Part shown: piece by piece, positions 14,305 through 21,309 of the stretch
How positions within the stretch are numbered: the first letter of the stretch is position 1
Layout of the letters: each line of letters begins with the position of its first letter
Origin: a virus
Virus record (IMG/VR): IMGVR_UViG_3300043425_000570
Span: 1 to 35,376 of that record
Reading direction: 5' to 3' (one strand)
Length of the DNA: 35,376 bases
Made by a program: the position numbers and the translations under genes
Notes under the pieces: model-generated
Told to the model about the DNA's origin: nothing
Database searches by the model: none
What the model saw: the letters and a program-made list of their open reading frames with translations, nothing else

Positions 14305-14541
14305 ATGTACACTGATGCGATGAGAAGAGCATTTCATTCTATTCCTGCACCCAAAAACTTTGGAGTAAGTCTAGAAGATAACGATACCTTTTTAACTATC
14401 AGGGCTAAGGAAGACATATTTATGAGGCTAAGCGGAGAAGAAAAAATCTCAGCAGTCGAATACATGATCAGAATTAAGAAAGCTTTGGAGGATAACGGGG
14501 CTATCGTATTGCTAGTTAGAGAGGGGGGTAGGGAACAATGA
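14305..14541 (+). CDS. Hypothetical phage protein
   Basis: 78 residues, from ATG 14305 after AAGGGA. RAFHSIPAPKNFGVSLEDNDTFLTIRA followed by a helix (EEKISAVEYMIRIKKALEDNG) suggests a small alpha/beta domain. I do not recognise a function. It overlaps the next gene by 4 bases. Confidence 0.65.
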   Translation: MYTDAMRRAFHSIPAPKNFGVSLEDNDTFLTIRAKEDIFMRLSGEEKISAVEYMIRIKKALEDNGAIVLLVREGGREQ

Positions 14542-14936
14542 TTAATTTAATAGATATTGTTTATATTATTCCAATTCTTTTGTGTATTGTTCTTGCCTAT
14601 AGATATTTGGTAATAAAAAAAGAAAATAGAAAACTATTTGCCCTAACTCTACAGGCAGAGGCAGACAAAGATCTTCTGAGAGGCCAAATATTGCAGACAA
14701 TTGAAGATAAGAAGCTCGTGGAGTCAGAAGAGTTCATGATGTTTCTAAATAAAAGTCGTGAGGATGCCTTTTCCTATATCGAAGACGTTCAAGCAGCTAT
14801 TCTAAAATTTGATTCAGCTGTACTTGAGGCCCAGATACAGGGCACAAGCTCTAGCGAGGTATTATCAAGAATTCTGGATGCAAACAAAGAGCTACAAAAA
14901 TTGTTACCAGAGAATATAAAAAACAATAACATTTAA
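14538..14936 (+). CDS. Membrane-anchored coiled-coil hypothetical protein
   Basis: 132 residues. A membrane helix at about 4-23 (LIDIVYIIPILLCIVLAYRY) is followed by a charged, helical remainder with heptad-like spacing (EADKDLLRGQILQTIEDKK and later), predicted cytoplasmic. It could be a spanin-like or scaffold protein, but there is no lipobox partner beside it. It precedes the possible holin-like gene. Confidence 0.65.
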   Translation: MINLIDIVYIIPILLCIVLAYRYLVIKKENRKLFALTLQAEADKDLLRGQILQTIEDKKLVESEEFMMFLNKSREDAFSYIEDVQAAILKFDSAVLEAQIQGTSSSEVLSRILDANKELQKLLPENIKNNNI

Positions 14937-14947
14937 GGAGAACCACA

Positions 14948-15328
14948 ATGAATGAAAAACTAAAGGCAGCACTAGCATCATATGCGAGATCAGTTCTTGC
15001 AGCAGCTTCTGCACTATACCTAGCTGGAGTGACTGACCCAGTTGATCTAGCAAAGGCACTAATCGCAGGTCTTCTTCCAGTAGCACTACGTGCACTAAAC
15101 AAGAAGGACCCAGCATTTGGTCTAGTCGAAAAGCTTGCACAGCCACATCTGGCTAAGCTTTCAGATGGTGAAGCAGTAATCTCTAAGGAATACGTAGAGA
15201 AGAACAAGGCTGCAATCGAAAAGCTAGTTAGCGAGGCACAGAAGGCTAAGAAGGCACAGGCAGCAAAGCCAGCAGCTAAACCAGCCGCCAAGCCAGCTGC
15301 AAAGAAGTCTGCTCCACCCAAGAAGTAG
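14948..15328 (+). CDS. Holin-like or DNA-binding hypothetical protein with AKPA repeats
   Basis: 126 residues. N-terminal half: moderately hydrophobic Ala/Leu-rich helices (ASYARSVLAAASALYLAGV, then LAKALIAGLLPVALRALN) followed by KKDPAFG, a pattern I recall from small actinophage membrane proteins near lysis genes. C-terminal tail from about 105: repeated AAKPAAKPAAKPAAK units, lysine-rich like histone H1 tails. AAGGAG precedes ATG 14948. Membrane insertion versus nucleic acid binding cannot be decided by eye. It ends just before a strong intrinsic terminator. Confidence 0.6.
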   Translation: MNEKLKAALASYARSVLAAASALYLAGVTDPVDLAKALIAGLLPVALRALNKKDPAFGLVEKLAQPHLAKLSDGEAVISKEYVEKNKAAIEKLVSEAQKAKKAQAAKPAAKPAAKPAAKKSAPPKK

Positions 15329-15343
15329 TATTTAGCATAAAAG

Positions 15344-15372
15344 AAAAGCCAGGCTAACCACCTGGCTTTTTC
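15344..15372. terminator. Bidirectional intrinsic terminator
   Basis: A 10-bp perfect stem AAAAGCCAGG / CCTGGCTTTT (15344-15353, 15361-15370) with a 7-base loop, T-rich on the + side and A-rich on the other. It lies between the convergent genes ending at 15328 and 15384, so it can stop transcription from both. Confidence 0.9.
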
Positions 15373-15383
15373 TTATGTTTAGT

Positions 15384-16094
15384 TTATTGACCAAAGTTTG
15401 AAGCAAATACATATTTTAAATCAGCCTTGTAAAAGCTATTCTGGCTAATAGCTTTGTGTCTGTTTTGAATTTCTTGATTGCTCATCTGATTAAAAAAGGT
15501 TACCATTGTTCTTCTATATCCACCACCAGTGACTGGATAAATTTTGTGTTCATAGCTATATCCTGCAGGGAAAAGAAATAACTGCCCAGCCTTTGGCTTA
15601 ATCTTTACACCAAAATGAATAAACTCAAGCTCACCACCCTCATAGTCATCATTCGGGTAATAGACTAGAGATGTAGTTCTGGGGGTAGCAAAAGAGTCAT
15701 CTGGGTGCATTCCAAAAAATTCTCCGTTAGGTTCATATCTAGTTATCCTAAGAGACTCACGGCTGTGTGGATCTAGATCCCAGTGCCACAAATAAGAATC
15801 TACGACTTCTTCTAGATTGTCCTGTACCTCTTGGTCGTGCCATATCCAGCATGTACGACTTTTCTTTCCAACTAGATCGTCTAGATAATCTTCCCGAATC
15901 CACTTCTTATTCCCAGGAGCTGGGTTATCTTCCCAGTATTGGTCTCCGTCTACCTTTTCAAACCACTCTAAAGAGTTTGGCCAGACATTGCTATAAATAT
16001 GAACACCTGGAATTGGTGACTCATAGCTAAACTTATTTCCTTTACGGCTTTCCGTAACATTATTAGCATGATTTTGTAGTTTTTGGCTATCCAT
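15384..16094 (-). CDS. 2OG-Fe(II) oxygenase, prolyl 4-hydroxylase-like, copy 3
   Basis: 236 residues from the start at 16094, chosen because AAGAAGGA and an extended -10 lie just upstream; a longer frame would read through that promoter. Iron ligands are His130 and Asp132 (MHPDDS) and His183 (YEHKIYPV); Arg194/195 anchors 2-oxoglutarate. LVYYPNDDYEGGELEF and KIKPKAGQLFLFPAG closely parallel copy 2. It stands alone between a terminator and its own promoter on the reverse strand, divergent from hsp20. The substrate is unknown; protein side-chain hydroxylation is the family norm. Confidence 0.88.
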   Translation of the reverse strand: MDSQKLQNHANNVTESRKGNKFSYESPIPGVHIYSNVWPNSLEWFEKVDGDQYWEDNPAPGNKKWIREDYLDDLVGKKSRTCWIWHDQEVQDNLEEVVDSYLWHWDLDPHSRESLRITRYEPNGEFFGMHPDDSFATPRTTSLVYYPNDDYEGGELEFIHFGVKIKPKAGQLFLFPAGYSYEHKIYPVTGGGYRRTMVTFFNQMSNQEIQNRHKAISQNSFYKADLKYVFASNFGQ

Positions 16095-16116
16095 TAATCC
16101 ATCCTTCTTAACAAAA

Positions 16117-16125
16117 AGTATAGCA
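16117..16125 (-). promoter_or_regulatory. Extended -10 promoter of the reverse oxygenase gene
   Basis: On the reverse strand TG-C-TATACT, followed by a leader of about 15 bases with AAGAAGGA before the start at 16094. The same TGCTATACT occurs on the reverse strand before the dehydratase gene at 26212. Confidence 0.65.
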
Positions 16126-16140
16126 TAATTGGAATTTCCT

Positions 16141-16149
16141 TGGTATAAT
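16141..16149 (+). promoter_or_regulatory. Extended -10 promoter of hsp20
   Basis: TG-G-TATAAT (16141-16149), predicted start near 16156, giving a leader of about 49 bases before ATG 16205. It is divergent from the oxygenase promoter 16 bases away. Confidence 0.65.
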
Positions 16150-16178
16150 ATATATGCCTGCCAAACGGGGGCAATTAA

Positions 16179-16196
16179 CTCGCTTAATATAAGGAG
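16179..16196 (+). promoter_or_regulatory. Hairpin burying the hsp20 Shine-Dalgarno (possible RNA thermometer)
   Basis: The Shine-Dalgarno AAGGAG (16191-16196) is fully complementary to CTC (16179-16181) plus CTT (16183-16185), with one bulged G (16182) and the loop AATAT. The stem is short and bulged, as in heat-opened 5' leaders of small heat-shock genes. ATG 16205 lies eight bases beyond. Confidence 0.45.
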
Positions 16197-16204
16197 ATGA
16201 TAAC

Positions 16205-16621
16205 ATGGTATACACACGTACACCACATGTAGGAAGAGACCTGCTTTTCCCATTCGGAAGCCTTGCTCAGGAATTTGAGAAGGTATTCGCAGAGCCAGTA
16301 AAGGCCACTTACCCACCATATAACATCAACAAAATCTCAGACGAACACTATGTTCTTGAGTTTGCTGTTGCTGGATTTAATCGTGGGGGCATTGATATCT
16401 CAGTAGAGAAGGATGTGCTAACAATCAAGGGTGAGCGTCAGGAGGACGAGGGGGCAAACTATATCCACAAGGGTATTGCAGCTCGCAAGTTTACTCGCTC
16501 ATTTAATCTACCAGAGTATTTTGAGGTAGATCGTGCAAGTATGCTGGATGGCATTCTGTATATTGATCTATACAAGAATGTTCCAGAAGAAAAGAAGCCT
16601 AAGAAGATTGCTATCAAGTAA
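16205..16621 (+). CDS. Small heat-shock protein Hsp20 (IbpA type)
   Basis: 138 residues. YPPYNI (near 37) opens the alpha-crystallin domain, AVAGF and KGERQ lie in it, and YIHKGIAARKFTRSF (82-96) is the hallmark seen in IbpA and in phage Hsp20 proteins. The C-terminal KKIAIK supplies the I-x-I anchor used in oligomerisation. It acts as an ATP-independent holdase. Phage copies are common in cyanophages, where they are thought to aid virion protein folding. It has its own promoter and a leader that can hide the ribosome binding site. Confidence 0.93.
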   Translation: MVYTRTPHVGRDLLFPFGSLAQEFEKVFAEPVKATYPPYNINKISDEHYVLEFAVAGFNRGGIDISVEKDVLTIKGERQEDEGANYIHKGIAARKFTRSFNLPEYFEVDRASMLDGILYIDLYKNVPEEKKPKKIAIK

Positions 16622-16623
16622 TT

Positions 16624-16671
16624 TATTAGTCATGGACTCCTGGGTATGAGTATAAACTACCCTACTAATAT
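16624..16671 (+). terminator. Possible hairpin after hsp20
   Basis: ATTAGT and ACTAAT enclose GGGTA/TACCC about 48 bases across, ending near 16671; T-rich sequence follows at 16678-16715. It could end hsp20 transcription, but it is not a compact stem. The remaining intergenic bases to 16739 show nothing else. Confidence 0.3.
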
Positions 16672-16738
16672 ATAAAGTTCTTTTTCTTTTTAAGCTGCTT
16701 TTTTATTTTTTTAAATCTATACCAAACAACCAACTTCT

Positions 16739-17644
16739 TTAGCATGACCAACCTCTTTTATCAAACTCTGCTTTAAATGACATTGCCCAGTATTCATTTA
16801 CCAGAATTCCACCATGCCCATCTCTTCTAGAGATATCAAATTTATCCATTTTGCCATCTGGCCTTTTAGATTTTATAAACTCAAACAAGCCCTCCTGTGA
16901 CAATGGGATATAGTTTTTAGACACCTTCGATATCTCATAGTTCTTATTTTCTTCATAATCCCAGGATGACCAAATCATTTTAGTACCTATAGCCTCACAA
17001 TATTTTTCAAATAACTTCCAGCTAATAGCAAAATCTACAAATGATCTACGATGTTCTTGTTTTGTCAATACCTCTTCTTTAAAGTTTTCTGTTGGCATTT
17101 CAATGCCACCAGTTTGCCTCTTTTCGGGATCTGAATTATTTGGATATCTTTGAACATATAAAAACTTATTATTTTCGTTATCCCACTCAAAGAATCTGCC
17201 TATGTTTGGAAGCAAAATAAATAGATATGAGGGGACGCCATACTTTTCTACGTATACCATAAAGTTTGTAATCACTTTTTGCCATCCAAAACCAGCTCTT
17301 GCAATGCTATAAAAACCTAAGTCTTTGCCCAGCGTAGACAATAGGACTTTTGTCCATACCGTATCTATTGGAGCCCCCACCCCTTCGCTTTCTGAACAGC
17401 CAGCAAATAAGATGTGTGGGCCGTTGTGCTTATCAGTAAAATTATCACATCTAAAAAAGTCTTTATTGTACTCGTAAAGCACGTTGCCGTCGTCATAAGC
17501 TACCTCGATTGGCAACTTTGTATATACCCTGTCTGGCTCTGGCCCATTAGGATCACTTTTCAACCAAGTCCTATCGAAATCATTAAAAAATACATCATCT
17601 ATCGATCCAGAAATGTTTTTAAATATTAACTCATTATCTTTCAT
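16739..17644 (-). CDS. SGNH/GDSL-hydrolase-like protein, copy 2
   Basis: 301 residues. HILFAGCSESEGVG (77-90) has the nucleophile Ser84 in the same setting as copy 1 (HILFSGCSVTYGTG); FYSIARAGFGWQKV aligns with its FNLAMEGNN block; RRDGHGG near 273-279 supplies candidate Asp275 and His277. The whole order of blocks matches the protein at 10411-11238, so these are homologues on opposite strands. Block III has Gly-Trp where SGNH enzymes have Asn, so the family link is tentative. It starts within the stop of the upstream methyltransferase gene (ATGA overlap). Confidence 0.6.
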   Translation of the reverse strand: MKDNELIFKNISGSIDDVFFNDFDRTWLKSDPNGPEPDRVYTKLPIEVAYDDGNVLYEYNKDFFRCDNFTDKHNGPHILFAGCSESEGVGAPIDTVWTKVLLSTLGKDLGFYSIARAGFGWQKVITNFMVYVEKYGVPSYLFILLPNIGRFFEWDNENNKFLYVQRYPNNSDPEKRQTGGIEMPTENFKEEVLTKQEHRRSFVDFAISWKLFEKYCEAIGTKMIWSSWDYEENKNYEISKVSKNYIPLSQEGLFEFIKSKRPDGKMDKFDISRRDGHGGILVNEYWAMSFKAEFDKRGWSC

Positions 17645-18360
17645 TCGAAAATCTTTCTAAGGTATATGTCGTAGAATCCTAGCGGATGTAATGCTAGGGC
17701 ATCCACAACCCAATTTTTATTTCTGTCTAAAAATTCATTTACTGTCTGAAATGTTCCATATGCAGTTTCTTCAATGATCCCGTCAAAAATAGTGTAGTCG
17801 TTTAAACCAATTATACCATTTACAGGAACCAGATCTTGAGCGGACTTCAGGATTTCTCTAGTAAGAATTCTATCGTTAGACAGGTCTATATATATAAAGT
17901 CATATTCAGATTTGAGATTCTTAATAATCTTATTAGCTTCACCTTTTAAAGTTTTAACTCGGGGATGCCATGAGAAAAGGTCCTTGACATAATCTTCGTG
18001 TGTTTCTGCAGTATACAGTAGTTCATGCTTCATACCGTCACAGCGACATTCACCAAATTTTCTCCAAGACCAGCACTTCAGATCTTGGTTGTACCAATCA
18101 ATTAGGTCTGCGGAATAGGCCTCCGTCTCTTTAATAAACATATTGGCAGAATAGCCCCAAGCAACCCCTAGTTCTAAGTATCTAATTCCTTTTGGTAATT
18201 GCTTTGAGTAAGACTCTCTCGATGAAAAAATCTTAGCATGGTCAAGCTGTGCTTGAGCAATAGCTGGGCTATTCTCGACACTGTCTAAATTATCAAACTT
18301 TTCAAAGCTATCATAAGGCAACTCTGGCCTTGTCCATTTTGGCATATTCAATTTTAACAT
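17641..18360 (-). CDS. Class I SAM-dependent methyltransferase
   Basis: 239 residues from the ATG at 18360 (an in-frame TTG lies two codons earlier). IRYLELGVAWGYSANMF near 57-73 is motif I (ExGxxxG), YSADLIDW places the acidic residue of motif II, YDFIYIDLS is motif IV and GIIGLNDYT follows. It resembles the Methyltransf_24 group, which often modifies sugars or small metabolites. It probably methylates a hydroxyl on the glycan assembled by the neighbouring genes. Translationally coupled to the SGNH-like gene. No clear promoter or Shine-Dalgarno sequence found upstream. Confidence 0.75.
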   Translation of the reverse strand: MLKLNMPKWTRPELPYDSFEKFDNLDSVENSPAIAQAQLDHAKIFSSRESYSKQLPKGIRYLELGVAWGYSANMFIKETEAYSADLIDWYNQDLKCWSWRKFGECRCDGMKHELLYTAETHEDYVKDLFSWHPRVKTLKGEANKIIKNLKSEYDFIYIDLSNDRILTREILKSAQDLVPVNGIIGLNDYTIFDGIIEETAYGTFQTVNEFLDRNKNWVVDALALHPLGFYDIYLRKIFE

Positions 18361-18371
18361 AAACAAAACGT

Positions 18372-18380
18372 TGATATAAT
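18372..18380 (+). promoter_or_regulatory. Extended -10 promoter of the candidate small RNA
   Basis: TG-A-TATAAT (18372-18380). The predicted start is about 18387, which is two bases before the 5' arm of the long stem. Confidence 0.6.
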
Positions 18381-18386
18381 AATAGT

Positions 18387-18477
18387 GTCCCTCATACAGG
18401 ACTACGCTTAGGATGGATTAGTTACCTATTTTATGACCGTGGCCTTCGTGCTTGAATAGCCTGTATGGGGGATTTTT
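18387..18477 (+). ncRNA. Candidate small structured RNA
   Basis: The first transcribed bases hold CCCTCATACAGG (18389-18400), which pairs over 12 positions (one G-U) with CCTGTATGGGGG (18460-18471); a T run (18473-18477) follows, so the closing helix may double as the terminator. Inside, CTATTT near 18426-18431 pairs with GAATAG (18454-18459), stacking on the closing helix, and a small TAGG/CCTA hairpin is possible. No protein frame fits the stretch. Its size and end pairing recall a tRNA, but there is no T loop. I cannot match it to a known RNA family. Confidence 0.6.
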
Positions 18478-18485
18478 GGTATTTG

Positions 18486-18494
18486 TGGTATAAT
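18486..18494 (+). promoter_or_regulatory. Extended -10 promoter for leaderless dps
   Basis: TG-G-TATAAT (18486-18494), six bases, then ATG 18501. An out-of-frame ATG at 18497 lies in the spacer. No Shine-Dalgarno sequence. Confidence 0.7.
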
Positions 18495-18500
18495 TTATGA

Positions 18501-18926
18501 ATGGATCAATTACTAAAAGAGCTGCTGTCAGACACCGTAGCCCTAAGATTTAAAGCTCAGGGATACCACTGGAATGTCGAGGGCATTAACTTTCACCAGT
18601 TCCACGACCTATTCTCTGACATCTATGAAGAATACGAATCAGCAATTGATCCATTGGCTGAATGGCTACGCAAACTTGGGTTCATAGCCCCTAGTGATCT
18701 ACTATCATTTTATAACAACACCAACGTGTCTGAGTCTGTATCAGGTACAGATGCTTTGTCAATGGTAATAGATTTAAAAGAATCTAACTATTTAATGATT
18801 AGTAAGTTTCAAAATGCTGTAGCCGAAGCTACAATGATGAAGCAACACGCACTAGCAAACTTTTTTGCAGAGCGTATGGATGCTCACCAAAAAATTGACT
18901 GGCAGCTAACGGCTACCGCTAAGTAA
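18501..18926 (+). CDS. Dps/ferritin-like DNA-protection protein
   Basis: 141 residues. YHWNVEGINFHQFHDLFSDIY (22-42) followed by EYESAIDPLAEWLRKLG is the Dps signature, giving the His/His and Asp/Glu ligands of the intersubunit ferroxidase centre. Dps dodecamers oxidise and store iron with peroxide and can coat DNA. It is slightly shorter than typical Dps (about 155-170): the C-terminus is clipped and there is no lysine-rich N-terminal tail, so DNA binding may be weak. Predicted leaderless with its own promoter; the morphogenesis-type gene follows after 11 bases. Confidence 0.88.
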   Translation: MDQLLKELLSDTVALRFKAQGYHWNVEGINFHQFHDLFSDIYEEYESAIDPLAEWLRKLGFIAPSDLLSFYNNTNVSESVSGTDALSMVIDLKESNYLMISKFQNAVAEATMMKQHALANFFAERMDAHQKIDWQLTATAK

Positions 18927-18937
18927 AGGAAAATATT

Positions 18938-19939
18938 ATGCCATACCATGTAGGTAAAAAGGGTTCATACGGATGCGAAGGCTATCCTGCTCTAAAAGAT
19001 GACGGAACTGTTATGGGCTGCCACAAGACTGCAAAAGAAGCAGCAGGTCAAATTTACGCTATCAATCGTAGCGAAGGGAATCTTGGCAAGGCTATGGTCT
19101 CCATCGGAGATTTTGTAATCGCTTCCTGCCAAGATGAAATTCACATTGGTCGTGTAGAACACGTAATGGCCGAGGGATCTGTCGGTATTGAAGGGTCAGA
19201 GTATTACATGGAAGCTACTGCAGAAAATCCAGCGGTAGTAGTTAGAACTCTAGAGTTTGACTCTGAGGGTCAATACTGGGAAGAGACTAGCTATCTAATT
19301 AATGTTGCTGCTAGTGAAACTGTAGCAATTAGCCCACTACCAATGGAGGTAGAGATGGTTCAGAAGGATCTCGGATGCTGTCCAGAAGAGTCCATTGAGA
19401 AACAGGCTCCATGTTGGGATGGATATGTTCAGCGTGGCATGAAGCCAAAGGATGGCAAAATGGTTCCTAACTGTGTTCCTGCAGCAAAAGCAGATGATCT
19501 GTTTGAAGACTCCGATGATGTAGAGTATGAAACTGACTCTATGATTAAAGCTGATGGATATTCTCCCCCAGCAGGTGCACGTGCAGCAGCACGTAGAGCA
19601 ATTAAGTTTAAAGAAGATGGAAAAGCAAATGGTGCTGGAACAGCTGTAGGCTGGACTCGTGCAGGACAACTTGCAAGAGGTGAAACCCTATCTCTTAGCA
19701 CTGTTAAGCGTATGTATTCTTACTTCTCACGACACGAGGTAGACAAGAAGGGCAAGGACTGGGGAAACCAGGCTAACCCATCTAATGGATACATTATGTG
19801 GCTTGCATGGGGTGGAGACGCAGGATTCTCTTGGTCACGCTCTATTGTAAACCGTGAGGCAGACAAATCATTGTTTGCTGATTTCGGTAAGGATTACACA
19901 AAGTCTAAAACTGAGACATACTCAGTATCACAAGATTAA
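18938..19939 (+). CDS. Phage morphogenesis-associated multidomain protein
   Basis: 333 residues. The N-terminal MPYHVGKKGSYGCEGYPALKDDG with MGCHKTAKEAAGQI matches a small motif often fused to phage prohead proteins; a beta-rich domain spans about 50-140; PCWDGYVQRGMKPKDGKMVPNC is a Cys-containing linker; and the C-terminal part (near 210-305: PPAGARAAARRAIKFK, GWTRAGQLARGE, YFSRHEVD, WLAWGGDAG) is a domain frequently found in or beside phage protease/portal proteins. I know no defined activity. It is the only hint of structural genes here. Its end overlaps the convergent sulfotransferase gene by 12 bases. Confidence 0.65.
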   Translation: MPYHVGKKGSYGCEGYPALKDDGTVMGCHKTAKEAAGQIYAINRSEGNLGKAMVSIGDFVIASCQDEIHIGRVEHVMAEGSVGIEGSEYYMEATAENPAVVVRTLEFDSEGQYWEETSYLINVAASETVAISPLPMEVEMVQKDLGCCPEESIEKQAPCWDGYVQRGMKPKDGKMVPNCVPAAKADDLFEDSDDVEYETDSMIKADGYSPPAGARAAARRAIKFKEDGKANGAGTAVGWTRAGQLARGETLSLSTVKRMYSYFSRHEVDKKGKDWGNQANPSNGYIMWLAWGGDAGFSWSRSIVNREADKSLFADFGKDYTKSKTETYSVSQD

Positions 19940-20683
19940 GTCTGTAAATCCTAGATCGTTTTGTCTTTTTGCAAAGGCCTCTTTAGCCTTTTCGTATTCA
20001 TCTAAAATTGCTGGTAGCATAGAGTATTTCTCTACAGCATCTCTTATTATGTAATACTCTTCTGGCTTTTCTATTGGTAACCCATTAGACGCCCCAGACG
20101 TAAACGCAATGTCGCTTTGAGCATGCTTAGTTGTATTTTCTATAAAAGTTTTTACAAATTCACTATCTATATATCTGTAGTTGTCTGATTTCTCAGAAAC
20201 ACTGTATAGTGTAGACAAAACTTCTGGAGTTTGTTTCGTTAGCTGCTCGAATGTATATGGAATAATTCTATCAATAGCTAGCATTGCCCCATAAGTATAT
20301 CCACTCCACATTCGACATTCCTGGTATAAAGATTCTTTTAGGTGCTCTTCTTTTTTGTCATGTAGAAAGTTTACATTTGCATCTATAATTTCTTGTTTAC
20401 CAGCGATTGTCCTTGGGCTAAAGCCATAAGTGCTTTTTAAAATTTGAGACGAGATGACGTCAACAGGGTTTCTCAGAATTGTTGTCATTGTTACATCTGG
20501 GATATTGCTACGAAATAGCAGTGGCTCATGAGCATTGATTATCCAGTTGTCTGTTTGATGCCATTCACCAGATAGCATGGGATTCTGATAATCCCTAATG
20601 TCGTGAGAATACATCGATCTTGCTAGAAAAAATAAGAAATTGCTACCACTTCTAGGCAAAGAGTTTATAATTATTTTGTACAT
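19928..20683 (-). CDS. Sulfotransferase-like P-loop protein
   Basis: 251 residues. INSLPRSGSNFL (6-17) matches the 5'-phosphosulfate-binding loop (PRSGSTxL) of PAPS-dependent sulfotransferases, and ILRNPVDVISSQ (69-80) matches the 3'-phosphate site (RxPxDxxxS). The general fold is helical with a final coiled stretch. The reaction would be transfer of sulfate from PAPS to a hydroxyl or amine of a sugar or protein. The acceptor is unknown; a phage glycan is plausible given the other transferases. The gene has its own leaderless promoter on the reverse strand. Confidence 0.82.
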   Translation of the reverse strand: MYKIIINSLPRSGSNFLFFLARSMYSHDIRDYQNPMLSGEWHQTDNWIINAHEPLLFRSNIPDVTMTTILRNPVDVISSQILKSTYGFSPRTIAGKQEIIDANVNFLHDKKEEHLKESLYQECRMWSGYTYGAMLAIDRIIPYTFEQLTKQTPEVLSTLYSVSEKSDNYRYIDSEFVKTFIENTTKHAQSDIAFTSGASNGLPIEKPEEYYIIRDAVEKYSMLPAILDEYEKAKEAFAKRQNDLGFTDLIL

Positions 20684-20689
20684 TGAATG

Positions 20690-20698
20690 ATTATATCA
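20690..20698 (-). promoter_or_regulatory. Extended -10 promoter for leaderless sulfotransferase gene
   Basis: On the reverse strand TG-A-TATAAT, six bases, then the ATG at 20683. It lies in the 17-base gap after the HNH stop. Confidence 0.7.
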
Positions 20699-20700
20699 GG

Positions 20701-20946
20701 TTAGGCAACTAAGCGTTCCCTCAAGTATGTGCGTTCTTTATGGCAGTTAGAACAAACAACATCACACTTTCTTACTTCTTTCCAGGCCGCATCTCTACCA
20801 AACTTTTTTAGTACACGATAGACTATGTCTACCTTCTTTACCCCTGGGCGGTGATCAAACTCAAGGATATAGTGGGGGTACTTAACCTTGCAGTCATGGC
20901 AGCCCATCTTTTCCTTATACGCTTGAAATTCAAGAAAGCTTGTCAT
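20701..20946 (-). CDS. Small HNH endonuclease
   Basis: 81 residues. CHDC near 16-19, EFDHRPGVKK with the catalytic His near 31, and CDVVCSNCHKERT near 61-72 reproduce the zinc and HNH core of small phage HNH nucleases. Compared with the HNH at 1585-2016 the N-terminal finger is absent, but the last module (CxNCHxxRT) is alike. It may be a free-standing homing nuclease. It reads outward from a shared 38-base promoter gap with the gene at 20985. Confidence 0.82.
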   Translation of the reverse strand: MTSFLEFQAYKEKMGCHDCKVKYPHYILEFDHRPGVKKVDIVYRVLKKFGRDAAWKEVRKCDVVCSNCHKERTYLRERLVA

Positions 20947-20953
20947 CTATTAA

Positions 20954-20978
20954 ATTATAACATTATTAGATGTATAAT
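20954..20978. promoter_or_regulatory. Divergent -10 pair
   Basis: Reverse TATAAT (20954-20959) lies seven bases before the HNH start at 20946, and forward TATAAT (20973-20978) six bases before ATG 20985. Both genes are predicted leaderless. Confidence 0.65.
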
Positions 20979-20984
20979 TAGTGT

Positions 20985-21212
20985 ATGGATTTGAACATTG
21001 AAACCGTAGATGATATTGAGATAAGGTCTCGACAGCTGTTGCAAAAGATTGATGACGTAACAGCAGACCTCTATAGCCTAGGTGGCCTAGAAGAGCGAAT
21101 ATCGTTTATGACTAAATTTCAAGAGCTTATTACAGAAAAAGATCTGGCTGGGGATCAGGTAGCGATAGATGTTTTAAATTGGGCCTGGCAAAGACTTGCA
21201 GAAGCAGACTAA
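20985..21212 (+). CDS. Small acidic helical hypothetical protein
   Basis: 75 residues, nearly all predicted helical, with Leu/Glu heptad-like spacing (RSRQLLQKIDDVTADLYSL). I do not recognise a family. Predicted leaderless. Its stop lies next to the extended -10 of the downstream tRNA cluster. Confidence 0.6.
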   Translation: MDLNIETVDDIEIRSRQLLQKIDDVTADLYSLGGLEERISFMTKFQELITEKDLAGDQVAIDVLNWAWQRLAEAD

Positions 21213-21215
21213 CTC

Positions 21216-21224
21216 TGCTACAAT
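21216..21224 (+). promoter_or_regulatory. tRNA-cluster promoter (extended -10)
   Basis: TG-C-TACAAT (21216-21224); predicted start about 21231, two bases before tRNA-Glu. Confidence 0.6.
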
Positions 21225-21232
21225 AGCTTTTT

Positions 21233-21304
21233 GGCCCCATCGTTTAATGGTTAGGACACCAGGTTTTCATCCTGGCAATCGGAGTTCGATTCTCCGTGGG
21301 GTCA
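21233..21304 (+). tRNA. tRNA-Glu (anticodon UUC)
   Basis: Acceptor GGCCCCA pairs with TGGGGTC (21297-21303), with discriminator A. Anticodon stem CCAGG/CCTGG with loop TTTTCAT, T arm CGGAG-TTCGATT-CTCCG. It has 72 bases. Confidence 0.95.
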
Positions 21305-21309
21305 CGCAT

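Noticed and set aside
14851-15321. Ala-rich reverse frame opposite the 14948-15328 gene
   Set aside because: Its composition is the complement of the AKPA repeats; the forward gene has AAGGAG and ends before a terminator.
15283-15325. Short tandem DNA repeat encoding AKPA units
   Set aside because: It is a low-complexity protein tail within a gene rather than an independent repeat element.
16095-16319. N-terminal extension of the reverse oxygenase to 16319
   Set aside because: The extension reads through the hsp20 start and promoters; a promoter and AAGAAGGA precede the start at 16094.
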